Notes under the pieces: model-generated
The model's input: only the letters and a program-made list of their open reading frames with translations
Database searches by the model: none
What the model was told of the DNA's origin: nothing
Source of the DNA: Pseudomicrostroma phylloplanum
Taxonomy: Eukaryota; Basidiomycota; Exobasidiomycetes; Microstromatales
Assembly (NCBI GenBank): GCA_039545275.1
Contig: BCHS01000013.1
Coordinates: 186,001-250,000 of the forward strand
DNA length: 64,000 nucleotides
Direction of reading: 5' to 3'
Translations under genes and position numbers: made by a program
Shown: positions 11,279 through 22,506 of the stretch, piece after piece
How positions within the stretch are numbered: the stretch's first letter is position 1
Layout of the letters: every line of letters starts with the position of its first letter

Positions 11279-14200
11279 TTACTGTGTCGCTGGGAGGAGC
11301 CTCTGAGCGTCTTCAAAGGGCTGCACTTTGTCCTCCCAAGCATTTTGTAGATTGCTTGCTGGTTCCCAGGTGGAGTCATGGTCGGCATAGCCTTTCCATT
11401 TGATCAACCAGCGGCGTCTGTTGCCTCTACCTTTAGCATCTAAGATGGTCTCAACCTCATACTCTGGCTCATTGTTGATGAGCTCAGGTGGTGGAGGAGG
11501 TAGTGCTCTAGGTTGGGAAGTTCCTATCAGAGGATCTTTCCAAGGCTCTAGCATTGAAACATGGAAGACTGGATGAACTGCCGACATGCTTGGTGGCAGT
11601 CTGAGTCTTACAGCAGCTTCACCAATTGTTTCAACAACCTCAAAAGGACCAGCGCGCTTGTGAGCTAGCTTCCTAGTAGGTTGTGTCGTACTCAAGTGTT
11701 CTGTGGTGAGCAGGACCTGGTCCCCAGCAGAGACCTTGATGTCTTGTCGTCTAGCATTGGCATACTTGGCTTGTCGGTTGATAGCCTTCTGAATGCTTGC
11801 TCTGATCTGGAGATGTACGTCTTCAAGATCATGGAGATGATCATTGGCTGCCTGATTGGTGCTCGGCAAACCAACACCACTTGGTAACATAGGATTGCGT
11901 CCATAGTTTGCCATGAATGGTGATACTCCAGTGGATGCTGCAGCAGTGTTGTTGATAGCAAACTCTGCTAGTGGCAGCAGATCAGCCCAGTTGTCCTGCT
12001 TGTAGGAGCAGTAGGCTCTGAGGATGTGCTGCAGAGTACGATGGGCTCGCTCTGTCTGTCCATCTGTTTGTGCATGATGTGCAGATGACATTGACAGCTT
12101 GACACCCAGGTGTTTCCACAAGGATCCCCAGAAATGGGAGGTAAACCTTGGGTCTCTGTCGGAGATAATTTCCTGAGGTACACCATGCAGTGCAACTATC
12201 TTGAGGAATAGGGTGGCAGTCTCTGGTGCAGAGAGGCGCTCCATATTGCATGGTAGGAAATGTACCATCTTTGTGAAGCGGTCAACTACTGTCATGATTG
12301 CAGTAAAGCCTCTGCTTGCTGGCAAATCAGTGACAAAGTCCATCGAGATGGAGGTCCAAGGAGCTTCTGCTGGTGGAAGTGATTGGAGCAGTCCATATGG
12401 CCGGTGTGTGGCTGGCTTGATCCTTTGACAGAGGTCACAGCTGGAAATGTAGTCCCTGACTGTCTTCTGTAGATCTGGCCAATACCAATGCCTTGTTAAG
12501 ACATCTATGGTCTTGTCTTGACCAAGGTGTCCTCCTAAGGGGCTGTCGTGTGCTTCATTGAGGATCTTGATCCTGAGTGCCTCTGTAGGCACAAAGATCC
12601 TGTTGTTCCAGTAGAGGAGACCATCATCTACAGTGAGCATGGACTCTTGGCGTCGCTGGGCAGGCGTCATTGTCCTGTCCATGTCGTGGTACCACTGCCA
12701 TTCTTCAGAGCTTTGGGTAGCATCCTTGAGCTCCTGAAGTAGCGCTGATGTGGTCCTTGTGGTGATGATGCCCAGTTGCTGATAGTCTGGTCGCCTAGAC
12801 AGACTGTCTGGTACACTATTGACTTTACCAGGAATGTGCTTGATGCTGTAGTTGAAATTGCACAGAAGCTCTTGCCATCTAGCCTGGCGCTTGTTGAGAC
12901 GCTTCTGTGTCTGTAGATAGGTCAAACTATGATGATCTGTGAGAACATCAAAGCCAGGAGAGTCCTCCAGGTACAGCCTCCAGATGGTGAGTGCATGTAC
13001 GACTGCAAGGAGTTCCTTTTCTCGAATTGGATAGTTCTGTTCTGCAGGAGAGAGCTTCCTTGACTCAAAGGCAACAGGGTGCCAGAGGTTGTCTTCAAAA
13101 GGCTGTTCGAGTACAGCTCCAATCCCAATCTCAGAGGCATCTGTTGCAACCCTTATGGCTCTTGCCGGGTCAAAGATCCTAAGGATGGGTCCTGTGATGA
13201 AGTGGCGCTTGAGGGTGGCAAATGCTTCCTGTTGAGCACTGCTCCACTCGAATGTAGTGTCCTTGTGTAGCAGCTGAGTGAGAGGTGCTGCTAGCTTGCT
13301 GTAGTCCTTGATGAAACGTCGGTAGAAGTTGGCAGTTCCTAGAAAAGATTGGACGTCGTGCACTGTCCTGAGTGCAGGCCAATCTGCAATTCCTTTCACC
13401 TTGGCAGGGTCCATTGTGACACCTTTGTCCGACACAATGTGACCAAGGAACTCAGTGTGGTCTTTGAAGAACTCACACTTGCCAGGTGAAGCATACAGCT
13501 CATGTTCCTTGAGCTTGTCAAGAACAATTCTGAGATCCTTCTCGTGCTGCTCAGCTGTAGCACTGTAGATCAGGATGTCGTCAAGGTAGACGATCACAAA
13601 CCTGTCCAGGTATGGCCTGAGGATGTCGTTCATGAGATGCTGAAATGTTGCAGGGGCATTGCAAAGTCCAAAGGGCATCACCAGATACTCATAGTGTCCA
13701 TACCTTGTCTTGAAGGCGGTCTTGTGAGTGTGATCTGGGTGGATCTGTACTTGGTTGTAGCCAGACTTGAGGTCTATCTTGCTAAAGACCTTGGCATGTC
13801 GTAGTTGGTCGAGTAGATCATCTATCCTAGGCAGAGGATAGCGGTTCTTGATAGTCTGCTTGTTGAGCGCCCTGTAGTCAATGCAGAGCCTCAGCTTACC
13901 ATCCTTCTTTGGTACAAAAAGGACTGGTGAACCATAGGGAGAGCAGGAGGGCTGAATCCGTCCTGCTTCCACTTCTTCTTGAAGGTATGTCCTGAGCGTG
14001 TCTAGCTCATTCTGGGACAGTCGGTAGATAGGTCCATTCACTGGAAGGGCACCTTCTTTTTCATCAATACGGTGTTGAAGTTTGTGATGAGGTGGAAGGC
14101 CAGGTGGTAGGTCTTCTGCAAACACCTCTGCATAGTCTCGCTTGATCCTGAGCGAGGATTCTTGATATGACGTCTGAGCTCTCTTGGCTTCAGAGTCCTT

Positions 14201-15013
14201 GAGCTCCTGGGCTTCCTGGGCGCCAGAGCCATCTTTGTATTTGTTGTCGCTATCCTGATGGGTCAGAACCGCCAGAAACAGGGGAGAGTTGCGCTCCCTT
14301 GATATCTGGTGTCTCGAGATGTTCTGAGCCATGAGCGTCTCATATTGTTGAGCTGGAAGTACTTTTTCTGCCTGTGCGTTGGGCAGTGCTCCATCAGCCA
14401 CTGGTCGTGCCACTGATGAGACAGGCTTCTTGGTTGCCTGTTGGGTCTCCTTGTGAACTCTTGCCACATGATCCGGATGAGTTACTGTCATAGGATCCAT
14501 ATGAACTCTTGCCACAAGGGTAGTGTCGTCCTTGGAAGGTACTCTGTCTGGAATTTTGCTAATTCCAGCCCCAGAACCCTGTGTGCCAAAGGTGATTGTA
14601 TGATCACCCATATTGATGATAGCTTGATGTCGTGTTGTCCAAGGCGTTCCAAGGATGATGTCGGAGTGTGCTAGTGGGGTCACTAGCAGGCGTGTGGTAG
14701 CAACAATGGAGTGATCAAGTCCATTGGGGAATTCCAGGGTTGAGGTGACCTGGTGTTGTGGAGTAGTTTGTCGACCATCTGCAAGTTCCAAAGAGACCAG
14801 CCTGCTGGTAACAGGAAGCTTGCACAGATGTTGAAGTAGAGGTGAGGTCGAGGAGATGAAATCTTCGGTGGCTGCTGTGTCTACAATGGCTGTAGCAGCA
14901 TAGCCACCAAATCTGATGTTGTACCTGAGAACTTGATGAAGAAGGTCATGATGTGCCGGCTTGGATGCGCTAGTTGGGCTTGAGCTGCGCTGGCTCAACC
15001 CAAGCCTCAGGCT
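11279..15013 (-). CDS. pol: Pol polyprotein of the chromovirus (expressed by -1 frameshift from gag)
   Basis: The frame is open for 1,244 codons from the frameshift site to the stop at 11279. Domains in order: aspartic protease near residue 40 ([12 protein letters not shown], so DTA rather than the usual DTG/DSG); reverse transcriptase ([20 protein letters not shown], and [12 protein letters not shown] near residue 470); RNase H ([15 protein letters not shown] and TDHHSLTYL); integrase zinc-binding HHCC region (about 820-860), the DDE core ([33 protein letters not shown]) and a GPF module ([14 protein letters not shown]); then a C-terminal chromodomain near residue 1180 ([11 protein letters not shown], then WLIKWKGY and STWEP). 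The chromodomain probably guides integration to methylated-histone chromatin. No ATG lies at the 5' end of this frame, which fits translation as a Gag-Pol fusion. Confidence 0.96.
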   Translation of the reverse strand, partial: SLRLGLSQRSSSPTSASKPAHHDLLHQVLRYNIRFGGYAATAIVDTAATEDFISSTSPLLQHLCKLPVTSRLVSLELADGRQTTPQHQVTSTLEFPNGLDHSIVATTRLLVTPLAHSDIILGTPWTTRHQAIINMGDHTITFGTQGSGAGISKIPDRVPSKDDTTLVARVHMDPMTVTHPDHVARVHKETQQATKKPVSSVARPVADGALPNAQAEKVLPAQQYETLMAQNISRHQISRERNSPLFLAVLTHQDSDNKYKDGSGAQEAQELKDSEAKRAQTSYQESSLRIKRDYAEVFAEDLPPGLPPHHKLQHRIDEKEGALPVNGPIYRLSQNELDTLRTYLQEEVEAGRIQPSCSPYGSPVLFVPKKDGKLRLCIDYRALNKQTIKNRYPLPRIDDLLDQLRHAKVFSKIDLKSGYNQVQIHPDHTHKTAFKTRYGHYEYLVMPFGLCNAPATFQHLMNDILRPYLDRFVIVYLDDILIYSATAEQHEKDLRIVLDKLKEHELYASPGKCEFFKDHTEFLGHIVSDKGVTMDPAKVKGIADWPALRTVHDVQSFLGTANFYRRFIKDYSKLAAPLTQLLHKDTTFEWSSAQQEAFATLKRHFITGPILRIFDPARAIRVATDASEIGIGAVLEQPFEDNLWHPVAFESRKLSPAEQNYPIREKELLAVVHALTIWRLYLEDSPGFDVLTDHHSLTYLQTQKRLNKRQARWQELLCNFNYSIKHIPGKVNSVPDSLSRRPDYQQLGIITTRTTSALLQELKDATQSSEEWQWYHDMDRTMTPAQRRQESMLTVDDGLLYWNNRIFVPTEALRIKILNEAHDSPLGGHLGQDKTIDVLTRHWYWPDLQKTVRDYISSCDLCQRIKPATHRPYGLLQSLPPAEAPWTSISMDFVTDLPASRGFTAIMTVVDRFTKMVHFLPCNMERLSAPETATLFLKIVALHGVPQEIISDRDPRFTSHFWGSLWKHLGVKLSMSSAHHAQTDGQTERAHRTLQHILRAYCSYKQDNWADLLPLAEFAINNTAAASTGVSPFMANYGRNPMLPSGVGLPSTNQAANDHLHDLEDVHLQIRASIQKAINRQAKYANARRQDIKVSAGDQVLLTTEHLSTTQPTRKLAHKRAGPFEVVETIGEAAVRLRLPPSMSAVHPVFHVSMLEPWKDPLIGTSQPRALPPPPPELINNEPEYEVETILDAKGRGNRRRWLIKWKGYADHDSTWEPASNLQNAWEDKVQPFEDAQRLLPATQ

Positions 15014-15981
15014 TTTCCCTGATTTGGAGAAGTCCTGTCCATCCTAGGCATAAGGCAATTTCGAGCCAAATGTCCTGGCTTCTGGCAGTTGTAGCAGACC
15101 AGAACATTGCTGCCTTGCTGACGGCGTCCTGAGGTATGATTGGTGTGTCCAGTGTGGTGGTTGTGCTGGACAGTGTCGAGCTGCATCTGAGTGTCAGTAG
15201 CCCAGCTTGGTCGGGTGGGAACTGAGGTGATGGTGTTGTAGGAGGATCCAGAGTAGCCAGGTCGTCCAGTCTGGTGGTTCCTCGGAGGAAGGGCTTGCTG
15301 GATAGTGGACCTCTGAACAGGAGGGCGTTGGATGTTCCTCTCCTTTGTATGTTCATAGAAGCGTCCATCAATTTGGTTGGCAATCCTGACTAGATCATCA
15401 AAGGTCTCTGGCCTTGGTAGGAGGGCCAGTTGATCCTGGATGTTGGTGCAAAGGCCTTTCTTAAAGTGGTGATACTTGGCTTGATCAGTCTGATCTAGCT
15501 GGGCAGCAACAATAGAGAATTCGGCCAGATAGTGGTTGACTGAGCCTTTCTGTTGGATGTTGTCCCACTTTCTCAACCAGTAGGCCAGGGGGTCCAGCTC
15601 AGCAAAGCTTTGCTCCAGCTTGCTAGTGAACTCCTCAAAGGTGGTCCAAGGGGCTTTACTAGTTTCATCAAGACCTTGGAACCATAATTTAGCAGTACCT
15701 CTGAGATGGGCAGAGGCAAACATGATCTTGGTTTGGTCGGATGCAAACTTAGCAGGCTCATTCTTGAAGTGCTGTTGAACATCATAGAGGAAATCCCTGA
15801 GGGCGCGAGTGTTGCGAGCACCATCATATGGTCGAGGGTCAGGGAGCTTAGGAGCTTTGGTCCTTCTGAGGGTGTTGACCATTTCCTGCAACTGTTCAGC
15901 CTTGACTTCATGAGCAGCCTGGAGACCAGCAATGTACTGCTGAGCAGCAGCTGGTAGATTGTCGTAGGTGGCAGTGTCCAT
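15007..15981 (-). CDS. gag: Gag of the chromovirus
   Basis: From the first ATG (15981) the protein is 324 aa. It has the retrotransposon Gag capsid region (for example [20 protein letters not shown] and [15 protein letters not shown]) and one CCHC zinc knuckle near the C-terminus ([14 protein letters not shown]), which packages RNA. The stop (TGA, plus-strand 15007-15009) follows the frameshift heptamer by one codon. Confidence 0.95.
   Translation of the reverse strand: MDTATYDNLPAAAQQYIAGLQAAHEVKAEQLQEMVNTLRRTKAPKLPDPRPYDGARNTRALRDFLYDVQQHFKNEPAKFASDQTKIMFASAHLRGTAKLWFQGLDETSKAPWTTFEEFTSKLEQSFAELDPLAYWLRKWDNIQQKGSVNHYLAEFSIVAAQLDQTDQAKYHHFKKGLCTNIQDQLALLPRPETFDDLVRIANQIDGRFYEHTKERNIQRPPVQRSTIQQALPPRNHQTGRPGYSGSSYNTITSVPTRPSWATDTQMQLDTVQHNHHTGHTNHTSGRRQQGSNVLVCYNCQKPGHLARNCLMPRMDRTSPNQGKA
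15013..15019 (-). promoter_or_regulatory. -1 ribosomal frameshift slippery heptamer
   Basis: On the element strand the sequence is G GGA AAA in exactly the X XXY YYZ phase of gag (codons CAG GGA AAA GCC TGA). Slipping back by one base gives AGC CTG AGG and so on, which runs without a stop into pol. The site lies one codon before the gag stop. Confidence 0.85.
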
Positions 15982-16111
15982 AGCAATTGGTGTTGCTTGG
16001 ATCAAATGCAGACCTAGGTAACGAGGTTACAAGTGAGGAAACGCTCTCACAGGGACTAGTACTTGACTGTCAGCTCCCTAGGCTCTCCTGAGCAGAAGGG
16101 GTCGTCCAAAG

Positions 16112-16142
16112 GTAGAAGGTAGAGGTAGAGGTAGAGGTAGAG
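16112..16142. repeat. Short hexamer repeat in element leader
   Basis: About five near-perfect GTAGAG(G) units lie between the primer-binding site and gag, in the 260-bp untranslated leader. Confidence 0.8.
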
Positions 16143-16225
16143 ATGTCCAGTGGTGAATCAACCTGTGGACAATGAAGAGGGAGAAAAGGGGCAAAGGGTA
16201 CGATCAAAGTAACTCTCTAGAGTAA

Positions 16226-16239
16226 TGCTTCAGATACCA
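16226..16239 (-). other. Primer-binding site
   Basis: Two bases inside the 5' LTR the element strand reads TGGTATCTGAAGC. The first seven bases match the TGGTATC start common to initiator-methionine tRNA primer sites; the rest differs, so the primer tRNA is not settled. Confidence 0.65.
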
Positions 16240-16241
16240 GA

Positions 16242-16673
16242 TGTGACACTGCTGTCCGAGCCAGTGTCTTATCACTATACTTAATGTACTACTAGGTCTT
16301 GGTTCAAAAGGAAGGGAAGATGTTGTGAAGAGAAAGAGGTGGTAGGTTGATTGTAGAAAGGAAGGGGGAAGAGGAAGGAGGCCAAAAGGGGCTCCTTATA
16401 TATCTGACAGGGGGGTCCTTATCTGCAGGGCAAGGTGGCTCAGCGACAGCACTCCGTGTTGTAGTCCCCCAGCCAGGAAGGGTCATGACTCATCCGTGAG
16501 CCCGACATCCGTGAGCCCGACCTCCGTGAGCCCGTGCAGACAACTCATCCGTGAGCCCGTGCAGATATGCACGGGTGCACGTAGATGACTTCTGTCCGTG
16601 TTGCTGACTGCAGTTCTGAGAGATAGCACTGGGAAAAGGTGGAGTGGTAGCAGGGCAGAGCAGCCGTGTTACA
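16242..16673 (-). repeat. 5' LTR of the chromovirus (432 bp)
   Basis: TG...CA ends match the other LTR. A TATA-like element (TATATAAG on the element strand, plus-strand 16395-16402) is a likely promoter for the genomic RNA. Confidence 0.96.
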
Positions 16674-16678
16674 GAAAT

Positions 16679-17478
16679 GGACTTCACAGGATGGTGTTGT
16701 GCTGTACCGTACAGTTGGACCAGCGGCAAGCCGCGAAGGCAGACTGTTCTCATCTCCGGCAATCTACGGTACGGTACAGTATTGTACAGCAAACGACGGC
16801 GACTGAGAAAAAGACTATAGTTTACTCTCTGGCAATCTGAGCATTAACTCAAACCACAGAACAGCCAAGCTCAGGCACTTGAGCAGTGTCATGCGGCTAC
16901 TTTTGAACATGCGTACTGCCAAGATATTGTTGTCCTGACTAGGATCAGGGGCCTCTAGCCTAAAATTGCTGCCGCTGGCTGGAATTGACTGATGAAAGGA
17001 CTCGCCGCACATACCGACCGACGAGGTCTGGAAGCTTTGCACCGCTGCACTCATACTGCGGATGGCATTTTGAGCGCCTGCGGCAGTGGGTGCGGGAGCT
17101 GCCGCCTCACTGAGGCTGACCAACTTGGTTTTGCGAACACTAAGACCATCAGAGGCTCCGAGACGGGCAGCAAGGGCATCATTGGGCACATTGCCCGCAG
17201 CACTGGCCGTCAGGAGGATTCCAGTTTGTCGGATGACCGCAGATTTGCAGGCAGCGATCAAGCTCACAGAGATGGTCATGTTCTTCGAGGGCAGGGTAAC
17301 GTCTCAATTCAACGTCACAGTCAACCGCGAAGAGAGGACGATCACTACTTCACTACTTCACTACTGTAAGACCTAGCTTTGCATTCTGGGCAATCACACG
17401 GTGCGTCTCAAGGAACAGCGAAGCTGCCACCTGGTTCATTCCATCTAGAGTAAGTTCATACAATGATTCTACGGGTTC
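16679..17478. other. Gene-free island (right part)
   Basis: This 800-bp stretch between the retrotransposon and the HET-C stop has no credible gene. It continues the palindrome-rich DNA of the left part (TACAGTA at 16775, TACTGTA at 17362, and a GTACCGTAC-like cluster at 16700-16790). The right-hand end presumably contains the HET-C 3' UTR. Confidence 0.6.
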
Positions 17479-20230
17479 TCAGTAGCCTCCATATCGCCTG
17501 TCACCGCCCTGGTAGTCATTCCCCCCCTGTTGGTATCCTCCGTAAGGCTGCTGCTGACCAGGGAACGGTGGGCCTCTGGGATCGAAGCCTTGACCTGGCG
17601 GTGGGCCACCATATCCACCTTGTTCATTCATCGGGAACTGTGGAGGAGGAGGGCCGCCAGGGAAGCCTCCAGCCCAGCCTCCTTGTGGACCGCCCTGGAA
17701 AGACTCGAAGGGACGCTCCGTCCCGTATGCATCTCCGCCCTGTCCATCGTATTGTCCTCCATGCTGACCTCCACCATATGACGAGCCGCCCTGACGATAT
17801 CGAGGCGCTTGGCCGTAGCCCTCGCTTTGGGGTGCCGCATCCCACCCGTGCGACTGTTGAACCTCATCGTACCGACGTGACTCATCATCATGGGGTCGAC
17901 CGTGTTGTTGATGAGGTCTGGAGTGCTCTTGAGGGTGGCCGTAGCCTTGTTGCTGAGGCCGTGAGTGCCCTTGAGCGCGGTCGTACCCCGAAATGTCCGG
18001 GAGGGGGACACTGTACTCTTGCCCATGCTGCCTGCCCTCGTCCCTGCGAGGAGCGTTGTTGTGACTGCTACCAGAGTGGGTGTCGTGAGTCGCAAGCCGC
18101 TGTGCCGCTGTGCGGCCGTCTACAAGGCCTTCATCTTGCGTCTCACGCCCGATCAGTGAGCCATACCCTGTGTTGCTGCCAGCTGTCGGCAGACCAACTT
18201 TGCCGCCAACCCAGCTCGCCATGGCTGGACCAAAGCCGACGTCTTGCTGCGCTGCACCAGGCACACTCCCTCCGCCGCAACCTGAATGAGTCTCTGCTTT
18301 TCCAGATCGTGTGTTGGTATGAGCCCTGCAGTGTTCCTTGGTCAGACGCTGAATGTCAGACGAGTGACTCCTAGCCCAGGAAGCTACGTAGTCCAGCATT
18401 TCGGCTTGTACTGCGCTACGAGGGTGCTGCCAGAAAGGGTGGAACATCGGTGCCAGGCATTCGTCTGCCACCTGCTGAGGATCACGGTTATCGTCCCAGC
18501 TCGCCACGATGGTGTTGACCACGTGGCGATCGATGATGATAGCTACGTTTCCAGCGACTTCGTTCAAGATCAGGTTGAAGTGATCTTTAGCAAGTTGTGT
18601 ATGGGTAGGGTCTGACGCCGAAGGATCGTTGAAGACCTCGTACTGATCAACACCGGAAACGACCGCTCCGGAGGTAGCCTGTAGACCATTCAAGGCTGAT
18701 GAGATCAGAGGTTTGACGAAAGGCTCGATCAAAGTCATTGTGAAGGTGGAGAGAGAGTTGCCAATGGTTTCCAGAAGACTTTCTAGACCAGGAATCTTCT
18801 CAATGGTGCTTTCGACACCCATCATGACTTTGTCGTGAAAGGTGAAGATTCTGAAGAGACCGGAATAGATCTCTTGAGGAGACATCGTCCCTGGGTCTGC
18901 CGCTGGGCCCCGGCTGAGCACCTCAGCATCGCGACTGACGTCGCCCCCGACCGAGCTGGGCAGCTTGCCTAAGACACTCATCAAGGAGTTCAGCGCACCG
19001 CCCTGAGACTGCTTCTGCTTGGCATTGTCGATTGTCTTTGAGAGGTCGGACACGGAAGCGGAGGAAAGATGATCGGAGGTCTCACCTGATACGCGATAGG
19101 CGGCAATGTGATGTCAGTATACAGCTTAACCGAGCCTTTGTTGTGCGGTCTCGCTACCTCTCTCGACGCGCGAGATTCTCGTACTCACCCAGCATTGAAG
19201 CCACGAAGTCCATTCCACCAAAGCTGCCAGTGACGAGGCAAGGGACCATCTCTCCAGAAGGACTGCGTACACGGACATTGTCGCCCACATGGCAAAAGAC
19301 CTGACGATGGCCGAGCTTGAGCAGCGCTAGCTCACAGAAGTTGGAATGAGCAGGGAAGTCCTCAAGGCAGTGCATGGCCTTTCCCAGATGGCGGTACGCA
19401 TCATGCAGAGCCTCTTTGCTGCCCGTCTTTCTGGCTTCTCTCCCGAGCTGGACGACCTGTGATACAGTCTCACGAATGAGTCTGGAGCTAGTCGCCCAGC
19501 CCCCACTCTCATTGGCCAAATAATTCTTCATGCCACTTCTAGGATCGATCTCGAGCTCCTTGGGGTCAACGGGGCCCCTCAGACGGGAGTCGAATTGCTT
19601 GGCATTCGAAGGGTAGCCTTTCGGGTTGTCTAGATGTTCGGTAGGAAGATAGACTGAAGGTAAAGAGGAGAGGAAAGAGGTCAGGCGGGGACCCGGGGCG
19701 AAGCAAATCGTCGATTTGCCCTCTTAGCCAAAACTTCTTACCTCCTAGACGCTCCTCTGTGACTTCGAACTCGCCCGTTGCGTAGCCGTGGGCCAGGAAG
19801 CTGAGAACCATCACAATGGATAGAATCGTCTGTTTGGAAAGCTTCTCCAAGCCGGCCACATCCATAGCTTGACTATAGAGGTGTGATGAGAAAGCGCTTG
19901 GTGAGCTGATATCGAAGCAGCTGCGCCGCGCGAGACTGCTCACCTGTAATCTCTCAGCCAATTGCCGAAGTACACCCTCTTGATATCGAGTCCTCCCCAT
20001 TTGCTCTTGCCGCTGAATACACCTCCTCCCGACTTCTTGAGGAGAGCGGAGAGCGTGTCTGCAAGATCTCCATGGCGGAAAGCTTTGCCCTCTTGATGTG
20101 AATAGCTAGGTATATTGCCTGCTCCGAAGGCTGCAGCTCGAGGAAGCAGAGCTAGTGCGAGTACGGCGAAGAAGGCCGCGAGAAGCAATGCCGAGTAGGC
20201 AGAGCGATGGGTACGAAGCATGAGGGGCAT
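17479..20230 (-). CDS. HET-C family protein
   Basis: Five exons on the minus strand: 20230-19944, 19872-19742, 19653-19189, 19085-17479, i.e. four coding blocks joined by three introns, 829 aa in total. The N-terminus has a hydrophobic signal peptide or anchor (about residues 10-35) followed by the HET-C hallmark FGAGNIPSYSHQEGKAFRHGD, then KRVYFGNWLRDYSQAMDV, EFEVTEERLG and CLEDFPAHSNFCELALL. The last 250 residues are Gly/Gln/Pro-rich and low-complexity, with many GGY, PQG and PPGQG units. In Neurospora het-c controls vegetative incompatibility and Aspergillus TinC binds NIMA kinase; neither role can be assumed here. It is the first gene beyond the palindrome-rich island. Correction to the count: coding exons number four. 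Confidence 0.92.
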
Positions 20231-20792
20231 ATCTTGTGATTAGAAGACGGTAGCTGGAGAAGGGAAGGTCCCTTCCTCGTTGGCACTTGGTCCCTCTACG
20301 CGCAAAGGGCGGTGCATGAGGCCAAGACCTGCGACTTGGCAGTTCACCTCCACAGTGGCTCTGGCGGCGCATCTCATCTCAGACGACGCGCCGCACGAGC
20401 CCCATGCTGCAGTGGCGTGCACCAGGAGAATCGCCATACGGGCCACCACTCCTGCCACGACGACCGACAGGAGGCTGCCCAACCAGCACGTCTCTTTCGC
20501 TCAAGCTCGCAACACGAAGAACGTCATACATGAAACTGAATTAAGGGGTGGCAGAAAAAGATTATGAAAGCTGCAGCAGGGCAGAAGGCCCCATGCACCA
20601 GCAGTCGAACAGAACAGTACGGAACAATGATGCCGAAGAAAATGGGGTGCTACATGGAACTTGGATTATCGCAGCGACAAACTGGCATGCTGCTTCATCA
20701 ACGCCCATGTCGTCGGCTGTACCGGGCCATATGGCAAAGAGGTAGCAGATTCATCGTAGACCGCCTACACAAGCTGGGCGGCCGCCACCTTC
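20231..20792. other. Intergenic, 562 bp
   Basis: It lies between two minus-strand genes, so it should hold the HET-C promoter and the 3' UTR of the Zn2Cys6 gene. I see no RNA gene or credible ORF. Confidence 0.6.
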
Positions 20793-22506
20793 TCAGTACT
20801 CGGTAGCAGACTGGCCCTGATGGACGGATGGGTCTCCGGAAGTGAATTGAGTACCCGAAGGACTCCCTAATTTGATCTCCTCTTTGACGCTCGGCTCGCT
20901 GTGGCTACCTCCCTGCAGATCCTCAAGAGCAATCGAGCTGCTTGCGTCGTTGGGGAGCTCTGGCAGGCTCAGCGACGAGCCATTGGCAACATCGCCGGCC
21001 CCTGCTGAGGACGGTCGGCTCTGCAGCTGCACAGACTCCTCTGCGGCGCTTGACTGCTGTGTCGCAGAGGCGCCCTCGTTGCTAGGTGCATCGGGATGAG
21101 CATCGCCGTGTGCCGAAGGGATTTGTGATTGCTGCGAAAGCTGCTCGTTGCCCACGCTGAACATGTTTTGACCCCCGGCTTGAGAACCGCCAGTACCGAC
21201 AGTCAACAGGCTCTGAGGGTCGCGCCAGCCTTGCTGGCTGCTCATGTCATCACTTCCGCTGCCACTGCTGTCGCCGATGTGTGACTGGGTGGTCATGCGC
21301 GGCTGGAACTGCTGTTGTTGAAGATGAAGCGAAGACATGCCGTGGGCGGCGAGGTCTCCTTGACCAATACCAGCGTAGTAGTGAGCGTTGCTGTAGGCGG
21401 GACCAAGGCCGGCTCCGCCCTGGACGGTGGGACTGAAAGCGTTCATGGCCGGGGTGGCAGTCTGGCCGGCATTCTGAAAGAATGTTGGAGAGCTTTGCGC
21501 GCTGTAGAAGTGGCCTCCAGCACTGAGCGGGCTTTGTGTCATGTCGAGAGCAGGCGAATTGAGATAGTGCTGTTGATGTGGTTGAAGGTAGTGCAGCTGG
21601 TTCTGGATTCCGATGGGCTGAGGCTGATGTACTCTGCGGAGGCCTCCGTGACCTCCATCCTGAGGCACTTGAGCTGCTTCCCATTCGTAAGGCCAACCAC
21701 CGGATCCCGATGGCTGCGAACTCTGCACAGGCCTGCCATTCACGTTCATGAGAGGTCCAGTATCACTTCGGCGGAAGACGGCGGGGTTGGGGAGCTCGTT
21801 TGGCGAATGTCGACGAACGATGCCAGAGCCTACGCGAATGTAAGGACTGTGAGATCCACTGTCCGGGAGACCCCTTGGACCAGCCGACACCGGGCTTCGG
21901 CACGGAGACCCAATAGTCCTTTCTGCTCGCAGATCCTTCAACGAGCGGGTCACCTTGCGTTGATTTTGTACCGAGGAAAAGGTGCATACACGCTTCTTGG
22001 AAAGGCAGCGATCGCAGGGTTCAGTGCCAGAACACTGTGGACAAGAGAAAGACACTGACATTCGTCAGAGCATTGTCACCCAGCGATCCCTTCAGTCAGC
22101 ATCCTTACCTTTGCCTTTCTGACACGGCAGTAATCGCAGGCAAATTGCGCGCGTATAGGTTTGGGGCCGTATAAGCTGCGCATGGAGAGAAGGAAACGAA
22201 AGGCAAAGCACATGAGATGCTGTTAGCTTGGCACTGCACTGCTTGCGAATGGGACATGGAGCTCTCGACTCACCTCAAAAGCTCGGCACTAGATGGTACC
22301 GCGGCCGTGGGCGTGGAGCGTCCGCTGTTGCCAAGATGTTCCATGTCACTGCCAGCCTGATACTGTCTATCGTGAGCCTCGAAGTGTCTTTGTTGAAAGT
22401 GACTTTCCTGGTAATGTTCAGGTTCATTCTGATGGCCATTGTAGCCCATGTGTAGGTGGTCCATTCGATACTGTTGCGAATGGCTTGCAGAATTCAGCGT
22501 TGCCAT
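20793..22506 (-). CDS. Zn2Cys6 binuclear-cluster transcription factor
   Basis: Exons 22506-22274, 22175-22109 and 22034-20793 (513 aa). The zinc cluster is split across the second intron: CDYCRVRKAK in exon 2 joins CSGTEPCDRCLSKKRVC in exon 3, giving C-x2-C-x6-C-x5-C-x2-C-x6-C at about residues 91-117. The rest is Gln/Ser/His-rich and disordered, typical of activation regions; no fungal-specific transcription factor middle domain is visible. It is a nuclear DNA-binding regulator; target genes cannot be read from the sequence. The ATG at 22506 is the first in a frame that stays open upstream to about 23028 without another ATG, so an additional 5' exon with an upstream start is possible. Confidence 0.85.

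Larger units (their letters stand above)
10713..16678 (-). mobile_element. Complete Ty3/gypsy chromovirus LTR retrotransposon with target-site duplication
   Basis: The element spans 10718-16673 and reads on the minus strand. Both LTRs begin TGTGACACTG and end GTGTTACA (plus strand). They are flanked by the identical 5-bp duplication GAAAT at 10713-10717 and 16674-16678. Order in the element's own direction: 5' LTR, primer-binding site, leader, gag, -1 frameshift site, pol (protease, RT, RNase H, integrase, chromodomain), polypurine tract, 3' LTR. Neither ORF has an internal stop, and outside a variable repeat the LTRs differ at only about one certain position (10757 g versus 16281 a), so insertion is recent and the copy may be competent. 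The chromodomain and domain order place it in the chromoviruses of Ty3/gypsy. Confidence 0.97.

Noticed and set aside
12201..12742. Plus-strand ORFs inside pol
   Set aside because: They are antisense shadows of the long retrotransposon frame.
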